Positions 26,705 through 35,222 of a stretch of DNA of 64,000 nt are shown in pieces. A program made the position numbers and the translations under genes. The DNA lies in NCBI RefSeq assembly GCF_001612845.1, contig NZ_BDBF01000002.1, positions 62,001-126,000 on the forward strand. Reading direction: 5' to 3'. The DNA is from Nocardia elegans NBRC 108235. Its GTDB lineage: Bacteria > Actinomycetota > Actinomycetes > Mycobacteriales > Mycobacteriaceae. The stretch's first letter is position 1. Every line of letters begins with the position of its first letter. The notes under the pieces are model-generated. The model was not told the DNA's origin. It was given only the letters and a program-made list of their open reading frames with translations, and did not search any database.

Positions 26705-27085
26705 TCAGATGCGCTGGTCCGCGAGCTGCAACACCAGGCAGGCGACGGCCAGGGGCAGGAACAGTCCCGCGGCCAGATAGAAGGTCTGCGCATAGTCGGC
26801 GACGCGGATGTGGGTATAGGCCGCGCAGACGAAGTAGAGCACCAGGCCGATCGCGGCGGCCGTACCTACGTACGGCACCCCGAGCACACCCAGCAGCAGC
26901 CCGGCCGCACCGGCGAGTTTCAAGGTTCCGATCGGGAAGGTGAGCCACGACTGCGGGATTCCGGCGGTCTCCATCGCGGGCGCCAACGTAGCCATGACCG
27001 GGGCGAATCTGGTGACGGCGGCGACCCCGGAGAAGGTGTTGGCGGCGATGGTGACGAGCATGACGGTCAGATAGGCGACGAACAT
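26705..27085 (-). CDS. DoxX-like small membrane protein
   Basis: A 126-residue protein with four membrane helices: MFVAYLTVMLVTIAANTFSG, then TFPIGTLKLAGAAGLLLGV, AIGLVLYFVCAAYTHIR, and FYLAAGLFLPLAVACLVLQL. This is the DoxX/DoxD-like layout. Members are linked to thiosulfate or quinone redox in some bacteria and are often controlled by MarR/HxlR/TetR repressors. The ATG at 27085 removes 13 non-conserved residues of the longer frame and has GAGG about 8 nt upstream. A clear operator lies just upstream of this start. Confidence 0.75.
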   Translation of the reverse strand: MFVAYLTVMLVTIAANTFSGVAAVTRFAPVMATLAPAMETAGIPQSWLTFPIGTLKLAGAAGLLLGVLGVPYVGTAAAIGLVLYFVCAAYTHIRVADYAQTFYLAAGLFLPLAVACLVLQLADQRI

Positions 27086-27126
27086 CGGAGCCTCGCTCGG
27101 TCGAGAACTAATATGATTTCCCAATT

Positions 27127-27146
27127 ATATCGTTCTCGTACGATAT
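27127..27146. promoter_or_regulatory. Operator-like palindrome ATATCGT-N6-ACGATAT
   Basis: A perfect 7-bp inverted repeat with a 6-nt spacer lies in an unusually A/T-rich patch about 42-61 bp upstream of the doxX-like start. Its geometry fits a MarR, HxlR or TetR dimer. No regulator gene is adjacent, so it is controlled from elsewhere if real. Confidence 0.5.
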
Positions 27147-27282
27147 GCGATAGAGTGGATCCGGACCCGAGCGGCCGGGTGTTCTGCGCTGCGCATCGCG
27201 GGAGACCCGCAGTGGTCCTAGGGGCCATGATCAGGCTCGCCGGGCCGATCTTCAGCGACTCCGGCGAGAAGCGGGTTCGGGT

Positions 27283-27314
27283 CCAGGCAGCCGAGACGGC
27301 TCCCGGCTGCCTGG
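27283..27314 (-). terminator. Hairpin terminator after alpha/beta hydrolase
   Basis: A perfect 11-bp stem (CCAGGCAGCCG with CGGCTGCCTGG) with a 10-nt loop lies 13 bp downstream of the minus-strand hydrolase stop. Confidence 0.75.
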
Positions 27315-27326
27315 TCGAACCGTCGC

Positions 27327-28178
27327 TCAATGAGAGTCGCGAGCAGCCTGTTCGATCACCCCGGCCACCACATCGGGGTGCGAGACCGCGACGGAATGCG
27401 ATGCGGCTATCTCGGTGACGTGGGCGTGGGCGCGTTCGGCCATGAACCGCTGCGCCGCGACCGGGATGTTCTTGTCCGCGGTCGTGATCACATCCCAGCT
27501 GGGCTTCTCGGTCCATGCGGCGACCGTGGCCTTCTCCTCGAGCGCGGACTGTGCGATCGGCCGCTGCGTCGCCGCCATCAGGGCGGCGCGGTCCGGGGCG
27601 ACGTCGGCGGCGAACTGGTCGCGGAACTTGTCCTGCTGGATGTAGAGGTCGGTGCCGGGGCTGCCGTCGTTGTTCGTGACCGGCACCGGATTCACTGTGC
27701 CCGGCAAAGTGGAGCCCGGGAACTGATTCGTCAGCCCGAGTGCTGTCTCCCCCGGCGCCGGCAGGAACGCCGCCACATAGACCAGGCCCTTGACCTGATC
27801 GTTCCCGGCACCCGCCGCGCTGATCACCGAACCACCGTAGGAGTGTCCGACCAGGATCACCGGCCCGTTGATATGGCTGATCAAGCCACGCAAACCGGTG
27901 GCGTCCGCGGCGGGCCCGCGCAGCGGATTCGCCGCGGCGACAACCGGATAATGGTCACTGCGCAACTTCTCGATGACACCGCCCCAACTGGACGCGTCCG
28001 CGAACGCGCCGTGCTCCAGCACGATCGTCGGCTTCGGCGCATCCTCGCCGGGACCGGCCTGGGATGTCGTTTCGGCAGCACAGGCGACGGCCACGCTCCC
28101 CGCGACGGCAACCGCCGCGACTGCCGAAACCGTCCGGACAACGCGCCGCCGCGTGCGGCCACGTCCGACTACGACCAT
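27327..28178 (-). CDS. Secreted alpha/beta hydrolase
   Basis: A 283-residue exported hydrolase. The N-terminus has an Arg-rich n-region (RGRTRRRVVRTV) and a hydrophobic core ending VAVACAAE, a possible lipoprotein or Sec signal. Oxyanion motif VLEHGAFADASSW (about 53-65), elbow ILVGHSYGGSV (Ser 113), C-terminal ASHSVAVSHPD with the catalytic His. This is the pattern of the EstC/'alpha/beta hydrolase 6' group acting on small esters. The ATG at 28178 is chosen because it starts the signal; the frame extends to 28256. A terminator follows. Confidence 0.82.
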   Translation of the reverse strand: MVVVGRGRTRRRVVRTVSAVAAVAVAGSVAVACAAETTSQAGPGEDAPKPTIVLEHGAFADASSWGGVIEKLRSDHYPVVAAANPLRGPAADATGLRGLISHINGPVILVGHSYGGSVISAAGAGNDQVKGLVYVAAFLPAPGETALGLTNQFPGSTLPGTVNPVPVTNNDGSPGTDLYIQQDKFRDQFAADVAPDRAALMAATQRPIAQSALEEKATVAAWTEKPSWDVITTADKNIPVAAQRFMAERAHAHVTEIAASHSVAVSHPDVVAGVIEQAARDSH

Positions 28179-28246
28179 GTGATTTCGCCCTTCGAACAAG
28201 TGGTGCGGATACGGGATCCACTGTGCGAGGCGCGCCCGTCGCCAGG

Positions 28247-28327
28247 CATCCGTCATATGACGCTGCCGGCGACGTAATCGGAGCCGACGCGAGCGATTAC
28301 GTCGTCATCAGCGTCATGCGACGGATG
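28247..28327. repeat. 81-nt imperfect palindrome (34-nt arms, 13-nt loop)
   Basis: The left arm (28247-28280) pairs with the right arm (28294-28327). The outer part CATCCGTC-ATATGACGCTG versus inverted CATCCGTC-GCATGACGCTG differs at two bases, and the inner GACGTAATCG matches GACGTAATCG exactly. The segment lies between divergent genes (hydrolase start 28178 and membrane protein start 28388). It may be a transcribed hairpin, a doubled operator or a small mobile remnant. Confidence 0.65.
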
Positions 28328-28387
28328 TCGCGACCGGATCCTCGGACGACAGTGAAGTTCTGTTCGTTCCCAACTGAGGAGAATCCG

Positions 28388-28963
28388 ATGAGCACCCTTG
28401 CCGTCACGAAAACCGAACGCGCCGCCCTGATTCGGCTGTACCTCGGCCGCGGCGTACTCGCCGTCGCATGGGCGGCCGTCTTCGCCACAGCACACGAAAC
28501 CCTCGACGCCCTCGCCGTCGGCCTCCTGGTCGCCTATCCGTTGCTCGACGCCGTTTCCTCGCTGATCGACTACAAGGCGACCGACGCCGGCCCCGAACGC
28601 CGCGTCACCGCCTTCAATGCCACCCTGAGCACGCTGGCCGCCGTCGCGGCCGGGACCGCCGCCATCACCGGCGGCGCCGCCGCAACCCTCGCCACCTTCG
28701 GCGCATGGGCGGTCCTGTCCGGTGCGGCCCAGGTCGCCGTCGGCCTGTACCGTCGCGGCGCCGAGCTGGGCAAACAGTGGCCGATGCTCATCGCCGGCGG
28801 CTTGTCGTTCCTGGTCGGACTGTTCTACATCGGCCAATCCCTCGGTGAGGCACCGAGGCTGGACGTACTGTCGGTATACGCGACGGGCGGAGGCGTGTTC
28901 TTCATCGTCCAGGCCGGACTGCTGGCCTGGAAGGGACGTTCGACTTCGCTTGTCGCCGGATGA
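28388..28963 (+). CDS. DUF308-like small membrane protein
   Basis: A 191-residue integral membrane protein with about six helices arranged in pairs (YLGRGVLAVAWAAVFATA, LAVGLLVAYPLLDAVSSLID, TLATFGAWAVLSGAAQVAVG, MLIAGGLSFLVGLFYIG, YATGGGVFFIVQAGLLAW). This resembles the HdeD/DUF308 family of stress-associated membrane proteins; the role here is unknown. GAGGAG is 6 nt before the ATG. A long palindrome upstream probably belongs to its promoter, and a hairpin terminator follows 28 bp after the stop. Confidence 0.7.
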   Translation: MSTLAVTKTERAALIRLYLGRGVLAVAWAAVFATAHETLDALAVGLLVAYPLLDAVSSLIDYKATDAGPERRVTAFNATLSTLAAVAAGTAAITGGAAATLATFGAWAVLSGAAQVAVGLYRRGAELGKQWPMLIAGGLSFLVGLFYIGQSLGEAPRLDVLSVYATGGGVFFIVQAGLLAWKGRSTSLVAG

Positions 28964-28990
28964 TCGTCCGCGACAGCGGCCACACCCTCG

Positions 28991-29026
28991 CCCACGTATC
29001 CGCAGCCGACACCCCGGATACGTGGG
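28991..29026. terminator. Hairpin terminator
   Basis: A perfect 12-bp stem (CCCACGTATCCG with CGGATACGTGGG) with a 12-nt loop lies between the membrane protein gene and the convergent DUF559 gene. Confidence 0.8.
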
Positions 29027-29130
29027 GAGTCGCGCGCTCGGGTGCGGACGCAGAGATCTTGCACGGCGCCGCGGATCGTCAGCGCGTTCCGGCGCACCAA
29101 CGAGCCGCAGGCGTAGTGCGGTGGACGCTC

Positions 29131-30012
29131 CTATCTGCGGCTTCTGCGTCTGCGTCGAATCACCTGCGCGGCCTCCTCGACGCATGCATCGAGGTACCTG
29201 TTCACATCGGCGGCGGCATATCGCAACACGAACCACCCGGCGTCCAACAGCGCGTTCTGACGCCGCCGATCGCGACGGAACGTCAGGGAATCACTGTGGA
29301 ATTCACGACCGTCGATCTCGATGATCGTTCGCGACCGTTCATCGACGAGGTCACCGACGTACTGTCCGATCGGCTGATTCGGCAGCAGATGAAGACCGCG
29401 CCGTGCCAGCGCGCGAGCGAACAACCGTTCCGGCTCCGAGGCGGCATCGAATGCGGCGCAACGCAATTGCGCGCGCAAATGCGGCGAGCCGTACTGGCCG
29501 GTGGTCAGGCCCGACAACGCGGGTGCCACCGCGCGGGCATGATTGTCGACCATGCGGCCCGCCTCGGCGTCCGGCAGGATCGGCACACAATCGAGCAACG
29601 TGCGAGCCCGGGTGGTTACGGGTAGCCCCCAGACCTCATCGATCGAATCGGATCGTAATTCGCGGCGGCTCAACCGAAGCCACGCGGGTGTAGCTCGATA
29701 CCGGCCCCGGGGCACAGTCGCTTCGACCGATTCGGGTTCCGGCAACATATCCCACAGCCACGCCGCGGTGCGATGACTCAACACCGCCTCACAAGCTCGC
29801 CGACCTCGCCGCAAGCTGGGAACAGCGGGCCGCTGCGCCGGCCGCAATCGCTCACAGACGGGACCTCGATCAGGCCGTTCGTCTCCTCGCTCATCCGGTG
29901 GGGGAACCGCCTGGCGGCGGTGTGCGTCATATAGCTCGGACCGATCTGTGTCCGGCCGGCGATCCAGGGGAATCAGTGCGGCGATATCTAGACAAGGCCA
30001 ACCCGAAAACAC
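29131..30012 (-). CDS. DUF559 endonuclease-like protein with AbiEi-like middle region
   Basis: A protein of up to 293 residues. The C-terminus is a DUF559 / very-short-patch-repair-like nuclease fold: IIEIDGREFHSDSLTFRRD with E and D in the nuclease core, then RQNALLDAGWFVLRY. The middle (SHRTAAWLWDMLPEP and PVTTRARTLLDCVPIL) matches the AbiEi-type proteins common in actinobacteria. The first about 80 residues are Arg/Pro-rich and do not show the usual winged-helix start, so the N-terminus is uncertain and may be truncated or altered. DNA-related activity is inferred from the fold. Confidence 0.65.
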   Translation of the reverse strand: MFSGWPCLDIAALIPLDRRPDTDRSELYDAHRRQAVPPPDERGDERPDRGPVCERLRPAQRPAVPSLRRGRRACEAVLSHRTAAWLWDMLPEPESVEATVPRGRYRATPAWLRLSRRELRSDSIDEVWGLPVTTRARTLLDCVPILPDAEAGRMVDNHARAVAPALSGLTTGQYGSPHLRAQLRCAAFDAASEPERLFARALARRGLHLLPNQPIGQYVGDLVDERSRTIIEIDGREFHSDSLTFRRDRRRQNALLDAGWFVLRYAAADVNRYLDACVEEAAQVIRRRRRSRR

Positions 30013-30296
30013 AGATTTCGCGCCCGTGACCGTCGCCGGTCGAAGCGGTCAACAGTTCCGAGTCAATGGCACCACGCGAGATCTGAAGTGCGACATCATT
30101 TTTCCGAACAAGCAAGGGATCGTGCAGATCACATTGCTCGGTTGGCCCGGCAACGACACTCCCCATCGCAGACCCTTGCGGAAAACTCACAGAGGTGGCC
30201 GGGCAGCTGGTTCCGGAGCTGCCTGAATAGCCGAGGGGGACAGCGGCAATGAGTGAAGACCTGGAGGGGCCGCGCCGACGCGCGTCCGTCACGACC

Positions 30297-30800
30297 TCAG
30301 TACCTTCCGGCGCCTCCCTCGGATTCCCAGCGCTGCTCGCGGACATCGGTTTCCGCGTCACCGCTACGTGCGGTCATCGCCACGAGGTCGGCGACGGTCG
30401 CGGTGCAGGTCGGGTCTGCGGCCGCGCTCATGGCGGCGCGGGCGAGTTCGCCGTTCGTGCGGGGCGGGACGATCAGCAACGCGATGGCCCGACCCCCGCT
30501 TCCCAGCAAGCCGATCGTATGCGCCGTGCGGTGCCGATAGCCGTCGAGCCGCACTCGATGCTCCGCGGTATTGAACGCCTTCGGCGCGTTGGACCATTCG
30601 CCGAGGCAGTAGACCATGCGATAGATCGCGCCGAATCCGGGTTCGAACGTCGCCAGCAGAGCCGGAAGTTCGGCTACGAGATCGTCCCCGTACGGCCACC
30701 ATGCCCCGTCCAGGCCGCGGGATTCGTCTGCGTCGATCGTGTATCGCAGGCGCAGCGGTGGGCGGCGCGGCGGCTGGGTCGAGGTGGATTGCAGCATCAT
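30297..30800 (-). CDS. DUF5994 family protein
   Basis: A 167-residue cytosolic protein of the actinobacterial DUF5994 family: PLRLRYTIDADESRGLDGAW opening, AWWPYGDDLVAELPALL, IYRMVYCLGEWSNAPK, and the AIALLIVPPRTN strand. The function is unknown. The ATG overlaps the TGA of the upstream TetR gene by 4 nt, so the pair is translationally coupled; DUF5994 is therefore probably controlled by that repressor. The tail beyond about residue 140 is variable. Confidence 0.8.
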   Translation of the reverse strand: MMLQSTSTQPPRRPPLRLRYTIDADESRGLDGAWWPYGDDLVAELPALLATFEPGFGAIYRMVYCLGEWSNAPKAFNTAEHRVRLDGYRHRTAHTIGLLGSGGRAIALLIVPPRTNGELARAAMSAAADPTCTATVADLVAMTARSGDAETDVREQRWESEGGAGRY

Positions 30801-31501
30801 TGTCGATTCTCCGATCTCGGTCGCGGCGCGACCGGTGCAATGGCCGCGAGGCCGGTGAGCAGAATGTCGAGGCCCCGTTCGAGCTCGGTGCCACCGTCGT
30901 AGGAGGCCAGGTCCGAGGCGACGCCGCGAAGCCGCGGGAACTCGGCAGGCGGTAGGCGTTGCAGCCCGATCCGCAGCAGGTCGGTGGCTTCGCCGGGCTT
31001 CTCGATGAGCTCCTGGAACTCGTCCAGCAGGTGACCGTAGAGAAATCCGAACAGGGCGCGAGAGATACGCAAGGCGTCCGCACCACTGAATTCGGCTCGG
31101 GCGAGCAGCTCCAGAATATGTTCCAGGGGCCGGAGACTGCCCAGGGGGCGCAGCCCGAAGGGGGTCACCAGCGGCCTGGTGACCAAAAGCGGTACCACGT
31201 TGGGGTGCGCCACGGCCAAGCGCCGGAAATCACGTGCGACAGCGCGGATTTGGTGCCGCCAGTCGGGATCGTCGGTGTCGACGACCAGTTGGTCGAGCAC
31301 GACCTCGGTGACGCCGTCGAGGAGTGCCGCTTTGGAGGCGGTGTGGCGGTACAGCACCATCGGATCACGGTCGAGAGCCTGGCCGAGGCGGCGCATCGAA
31401 AGCCGGCCGGCGCTGTCGCGGTCGACGATCTCGAGGGCGGCGGCCAGGATCGTGGCGCGGGTCATCGGGCGCTCGGAGGGGCCTGCTCGCGGGTCGTTCA
31501 T
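30797..31501 (-). CDS. TetR family repressor with tetracycline-repressor-type C domain
   Basis: A 234-residue regulator. HTH at about 14-60 (AALEIVDRDSAGRLSMRRLG, then DPMVLYRHTASKAALLDGV, the recognition helix with LYRH). The C-terminal helices match the TetR_C_1 group (LVTRPLVTPFGLRPL, ALRISRALFGFLYGHLLDE). It likely senses a small ligand and represses its own operon, which includes DUF5994. A 17-bp perfect palindrome sits 40 bp upstream of its start and is the evident operator. Confidence 0.88.
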   Translation of the reverse strand: MNDPRAGPSERPMTRATILAAALEIVDRDSAGRLSMRRLGQALDRDPMVLYRHTASKAALLDGVTEVVLDQLVVDTDDPDWRHQIRAVARDFRRLAVAHPNVVPLLVTRPLVTPFGLRPLGSLRPLEHILELLARAEFSGADALRISRALFGFLYGHLLDEFQELIEKPGEATDLLRIGLQRLPPAEFPRLRGVASDLASYDGGTELERGLDILLTGLAAIAPVAPRPRSENRQ

Positions 31502-31540
31502 CGGATTCGCCGGCTTTCATCGGACCCCCCCTACGCTGTA

Positions 31541-31557
31541 AGTCTACGCCGTAGACT
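31541..31557. promoter_or_regulatory. TetR operator, AGTCTACG-C-CGTAGACT
   Basis: A perfect 17-bp palindrome lies 40-56 bp upstream of the TetR-DUF5994 operon start, as expected for autoregulation. Further CTAC/GTAG half-sites flank it (31531-31539 and 31563-31569). It could also control the rightward membrane-protein genes. Confidence 0.7.
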
Positions 31558-31836
31558 GACGTTGTAGAAGGGTCTAGGCTGGAGTCGACCGACCGACTTC
31601 GGCCGTTCGATGGGCACGCCATCGCCGGCGATGACGGTCGATGATCCCCTGGACGACGACACGGACTGCGCACCACGCCCCGGAACATACCGCCAGTGGA
31701 ACGAAAGAGTCAGCGATACAACGCATGTGACCGCGCTGAGGACACATCGTCGACTGATTCGCAGAATCGGCCCACTGCGGCCGAGACAGGAGCGTCGAAT
31801 GACGCGGCACGACAACAGCATCCGCAGCGCGAAGCG

Positions 31837-32094
31837 ATGATCATCGTCCTGCCCCTGCTCGCCGGTATAGCGATCGGAGCGGTCGTTACGGCCGTCGTCG
31901 ATCGGCGGCGCTGCAATGCACATCATTCGGATCGCCGACCGAACCCCGCACGGCGCGAAGATACGGCGATCAGCCGCGATCTGAACGAAAACGCCGGTGG
32001 CTCGAGACATATCCGCACCCACCCCAGTTGGCGTGATCGGCTCGAACAACCGCACACCACCGGGCAAACCAACCGATTCGAGGAATCGTCATGA
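31837..32094 (+). CDS. Small single-helix membrane protein, hypothetical
   Basis: An 85-residue frame with an N-terminal membrane helix (IIVLPLLAGIAIGAVVTAVV) and a polar Arg/His/Asn-rich tail. I do not recognise a family. Support comes from its stop overlapping the next ATG (ATGA at 32091-32094), the classic sign of coupling, and from its codon use. A longer frame from 31696 adds only low-complexity residues. Confidence is limited by its size. Confidence 0.45.
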   Translation: MIIVLPLLAGIAIGAVVTAVVDRRRCNAHHSDRRPNPARREDTAISRDLNENAGGSRHIRTHPSWRDRLEQPHTTGQTNRFEESS

Positions 32095-32510
32095 TCGTCA
32101 TCTTCGGACTCGTCGTTCTGGTCGCCGCCGTAATCATCGGTGTCGTAGGAGTATTCGCCAACAGCGGCAACGGCCATGTCCTGACCGACGACTTCGCGGC
32201 ATTCGGCTATCACGTCACCGGATCCACCGGCGTGCTGTTCCTCTACGGCATGGTCGTCGGCGCCGTCGCGCTCGCCGGACTGGGCCTGCTACTCGCCGGC
32301 GCCCGCCGCACCGCCCGTCGCGGACGCGCCGCCCGCGACGAACTCCATTCCACCCGGCCGGAAACACCCGTTTACTACAGCCACACCGGCACAACCAGCG
32401 CGACAACCGAACCCGCCGAGGTCACCGAGCAACGCGCCCCCGGCCACCGGACCTCGGCCCCCCGGCGCGGTATGGGAAGGATGTTCGGACGCCGCCCGGC
32501 GGTTCACTGA
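32091..32510 (+). CDS. Small two-helix membrane protein, unknown function
   Basis: A 139-residue protein with two membrane helices (IFGLVVLVAAVIIGVVGVFA and GVLFLYGMVVGAVALAGLGL) separated by a short external loop with FAAFGYHVTGSTG, followed by a basic cytoplasmic tail (RRTARRGRAARDE) and a polar C-terminus. The layout and the FG...TGSTG motif occur in many actinobacterial small membrane proteins of unknown role. The start overlaps the upstream gene by 4 nt. tRNA-Leu follows on the other strand. Confidence 0.6.
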   Translation: MIVIFGLVVLVAAVIIGVVGVFANSGNGHVLTDDFAAFGYHVTGSTGVLFLYGMVVGAVALAGLGLLLAGARRTARRGRAARDELHSTRPETPVYYSHTGTTSATTEPAEVTEQRAPGHRTSAPRRGMGRMFGRRPAVH

Positions 32511-32565
32511 CCGCCGCCGCACCCGATTCGCAGGCCACGAACCCTATCCACCTGCACCTTCTCGG

Positions 32566-32639
32566 TGCCCCCGGTCGGATTCGAACCGACACTGTGCGGA
32601 TTTTAAGTCCGCTGCCTCTGCCAATTGGGCTACGGGGGC
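32566..32639 (-). tRNA. tRNA-Leu (anticodon UAA)
   Basis: A 74-nt cloverleaf. Acceptor GCCCCCG pairs with CGGGGGC, the anticodon stem is GCGGA/TCCGC with loop CTTAAAA (anticodon TAA), and T stem-loop is GTCGG-TTCGAAT-CCGAC. The variable region is only 5 nt (ACAGT), although Leu tRNAs are normally class II with a long variable arm. The 3' CCA is not fully encoded (CCG follows the discriminator A). It reads the rare UUA codon. Confidence 0.9.
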
Positions 32640-32695
32640 GGCTGGGATAGCGTACCTAAGTCGTACGTCCGTCTCGGAATTGTCCGGGGATTTGC

Positions 32696-34171
32696 TCAGT
32701 GCACGCCTTCCATCAAGCGGCTGACCTGCGGGGCTAGGAAGTAAACGACGATTCCCACTGCGATCGCGACCAGGCCGGTGATGCCGAAGTAGGCGACTTC
32801 GTGGCTGGTGTCGTAGAACTCGGACAGGACGCCGGACATCGAGGTGCCGATGCCGACGGAGAAGAAGTAAAGGGCCATCATCTGGGCTCGGAAGGCCTCG
32901 GGGGCGAGCTGAGTGGTAACCGCGAGGCCGATCGGGGACAGCAGCAGTTCGGAGACGGCGAAGCCGGCCAGGATCACGAAGACGAGCAGGGCGGGAACGG
33001 TTTTGTCCTCGAAGCCGGCCAGGGGGACGAACAGGAGGAACGATGCGCCCATCCCCATCACGCCGTAGGCGAACTTTCGGGGCGTGGTGGGGGCTCTGGT
33101 GCCCAGGCGGGTCCACATCAGCGCGAACAAGGGCGACAGCACGATGACCCAGATCGGTTCCTCCGAGCCGATCCAGCTCGCCGGTGCGGTCCAGCCGAAC
33201 AGCGTCCAGTTCATCCGCTCGTCGGAGTAGACGGCCAGCACCGTGAAGATCTGCTGGAACAGCGACCAGAACACCGCGTTGGCGATGAACAGCGGTATGA
33301 AGGCCCGCACTCGGACTCGTTCCACCGCAACCACTTTCGGACTGGTCAACATCAATCCGAAATAGAGTATCGATACCGCCGCGATCACGCCGGTGGTTAC
33401 CCACGACAGATTCGACAACCGGACCAGCCCGGTCCACATCGCGATGGCGACCACCACCCCGAGGACCAGCACGAAGGCGATCACCTTCCCGATCTGGCTG
33501 CGCGGCAACGGGTTCGGCACTTCCCGCCCGTGGGTACCCAGATTGCGCCGGAAGATCACGTACTGGGTGAGTCCGAGCGCCATGCCGACCGCCGCCGCCC
33601 CGAATCCGTAATGGAATCCGAGGTGGGTCTGCAGCAGCCCGGTGATCAGCGGGCCGACGAACGCGCCCAGATTCACGCCGAGATAGAACAGCGTGAAACC
33701 GCCGTCGGCACGCGGGTCACCCTTCTCGTAGAGCGTGCCCAGCAGTGAGGACGCGTTGGCCTTCAACGCCCCGGAACCGAGCGCGACGAGCACCAACCCC
33801 ACACCCACCCCGGTCAATCCCGGCAGCACCGCCAGCGCGATATGCCCGGCCATCACGACCACGCCGCCGTAGAAGACGGTCCGCTCCATCCCGAGCACCC
33901 GGTCGGCCAGCCAGCCGCCGAGCACGGTCGACAGATACACCAGCCCGCCGTACGCGCCGACGATGCCCGTCGCGGTGGATTTCTCCAGCCCCAGCCCGCC
34001 CTCGGTCAGCGAGTAGTACAGGTAGTACCCGAGGATGGTGAGCATGCCGTAGAACGAAAACCGTTCCCACAGCTCCACTCCGAACAAATTGACCAGCCCG
34101 ATGGGATGGCCGAATATCGTGCGTGTCTCCGGCGACGCCTGCTCTCCCGGGACGGGTTCCACCCTGCTCAT
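32696..34171 (-). CDS. POT family proton-coupled peptide transporter
   Basis: A 491-residue transporter with about 14 helices. Helix 1 has the signature VELWERFSFYGMLTILGYYL (ExxERFxYYG-like, proton coupling), and the PTR2 motif FTLFYLGVNLGAFVGPL is present. Family members import di- and tripeptides with protons. The ATG at 34171 is preferred over an upstream in-frame TTG at 34180. The gene stands alone between tRNA-Leu and ppx. Confidence 0.92.
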   Translation of the reverse strand: MSRVEPVPGEQASPETRTIFGHPIGLVNLFGVELWERFSFYGMLTILGYYLYYSLTEGGLGLEKSTATGIVGAYGGLVYLSTVLGGWLADRVLGMERTVFYGGVVVMAGHIALAVLPGLTGVGVGLVLVALGSGALKANASSLLGTLYEKGDPRADGGFTLFYLGVNLGAFVGPLITGLLQTHLGFHYGFGAAAVGMALGLTQYVIFRRNLGTHGREVPNPLPRSQIGKVIAFVLVLGVVVAIAMWTGLVRLSNLSWVTTGVIAAVSILYFGLMLTSPKVVAVERVRVRAFIPLFIANAVFWSLFQQIFTVLAVYSDERMNWTLFGWTAPASWIGSEEPIWVIVLSPLFALMWTRLGTRAPTTPRKFAYGVMGMGASFLLFVPLAGFEDKTVPALLVFVILAGFAVSELLLSPIGLAVTTQLAPEAFRAQMMALYFFSVGIGTSMSGVLSEFYDTSHEVAYFGITGLVAIAVGIVVYFLAPQVSRLMEGVH

Positions 34172-34274
34172 GAGACGCAATTGTCCAGCAACGGGGGACG
34201 CCGCTCGCCCAAAACGCCGATCACGCGGGATGTCGCGGACCGCCCCTCAGCGGTGCTGCCCCCGCGCCGCCCCC

Positions 34275-35222
34275 TCAGGCGATCGACAGCGCGATCCCGT
34301 CGAGGATGTCGTGCTCGCTCACGATCAGCTCGGAGATCCCCGCCCGGCGCGCCAGCTCGTCGGCCAGCACCTCGGTAATCACCGCACCGCCGCCGATCAC
34401 GTCGACTCGGCCCGGATGCATGGGACCGAGAGCGGCGCGTTCGTCGTGGTTCATCCCGATCAGGCGGTGACAGACCGCGCGGAGCTGATCGAACGTGAGA
34501 CGGGTCAGATGCACCCGATCCGAATCGTATTCGGGCAGGTCCAGCGCGACCGCGGCGATCGTGGTCATGGTGCCGGCCACACCGACCCAGGTGCGGGCGC
34601 GTTCGACCGGAACCACGCCGAAGGCCTGGGCCAGCTGCTGTGAGGCGATGAATCGCGCGGAAGCGACCTCCTCGCCGGTCGGCGGATTACCGTGCAGGCA
34701 GCGTTCGGTGATCCGCACACAGCCGATGTCGGCCGAGTAGGCCTCCTGCACGCCGGAACTGTCGCCGAGCACCACCTCGGTGGACCCGCCACCGAGATCG
34801 ACGACCACGAACGGCCCTTCCGCACTGGACAATTCGCCGACCGCGCCCGCGAACGAGAGCCGCGCCTCCTCGTCGCCGGTGATCACCTCGGCCTGGGCGC
34901 CCGGCACGGCGCGGCCCAGTTCCACCCCGGTCATGGTGAAGAAATCGTCGCGATTGCGCGCGTCGCGGGTGGCGCTGGTGGCGACCATGCGCACCCGGCT
35001 CACCCCGGCGTCGACCATGCGGTCGACATAATCGTGCAGGGCGACGCGGGTGCGTTCGATCGCCTCCGGATTCAGTTCCCCCGTGGCGTCGACACCCTTG
35101 CCGAGTCGCACGATCCGCATTTCGCGGTGCACGTCGGTGAGGTGGCCGTCCGCGCCGACATCGGCGATCAGGAGCCGGATGGAATTGGTGCCGCAGTCGA
35201 CGGCGGCAACCCGGTCACTCAT
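34275..35222 (-). CDS. Ppx/GppA family phosphatase (exopolyphosphatase)
   Basis: A 315-residue cytosolic protein of the ASKHA fold: phosphate-1 VAAVDCGTNSIRLLIADV, catalytic GDEEARLSFAGAVGEL (Glu), phosphate-2 FVVVDLGGGSTEVVLGDS, and the final GGGAVITEVLADEL. The family hydrolyses polyphosphate or pppGpp; the short form (about 315 residues) is the mycobacterial Ppx type. The start overlaps the DUF501 gene stop by 8 nt, continuing the eno-ftsB-DUF501-ppx operon. The ATG at 35222 is preferred to an upstream in-frame start because it begins the fold. Confidence 0.93.
   Translation of the reverse strand: MSDRVAAVDCGTNSIRLLIADVGADGHLTDVHREMRIVRLGKGVDATGELNPEAIERTRVALHDYVDRMVDAGVSRVRMVATSATRDARNRDDFFTMTGVELGRAVPGAQAEVITGDEEARLSFAGAVGELSSAEGPFVVVDLGGGSTEVVLGDSSGVQEAYSADIGCVRITERCLHGNPPTGEEVASARFIASQQLAQAFGVVPVERARTWVGVAGTMTTIAAVALDLPEYDSDRVHLTRLTFDQLRAVCHRLIGMNHDERAALGPMHPGRVDVIGGGAVITEVLADELARRAGISELIVSEHDILDGIALSIA

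Noticed and set aside
29948..30226. 92-residue plus-strand frame overlapping the DUF559 start
   Set aside because: It has no recognisable domain or ribosome site and overlaps the DUF559 N-terminus on the other strand.
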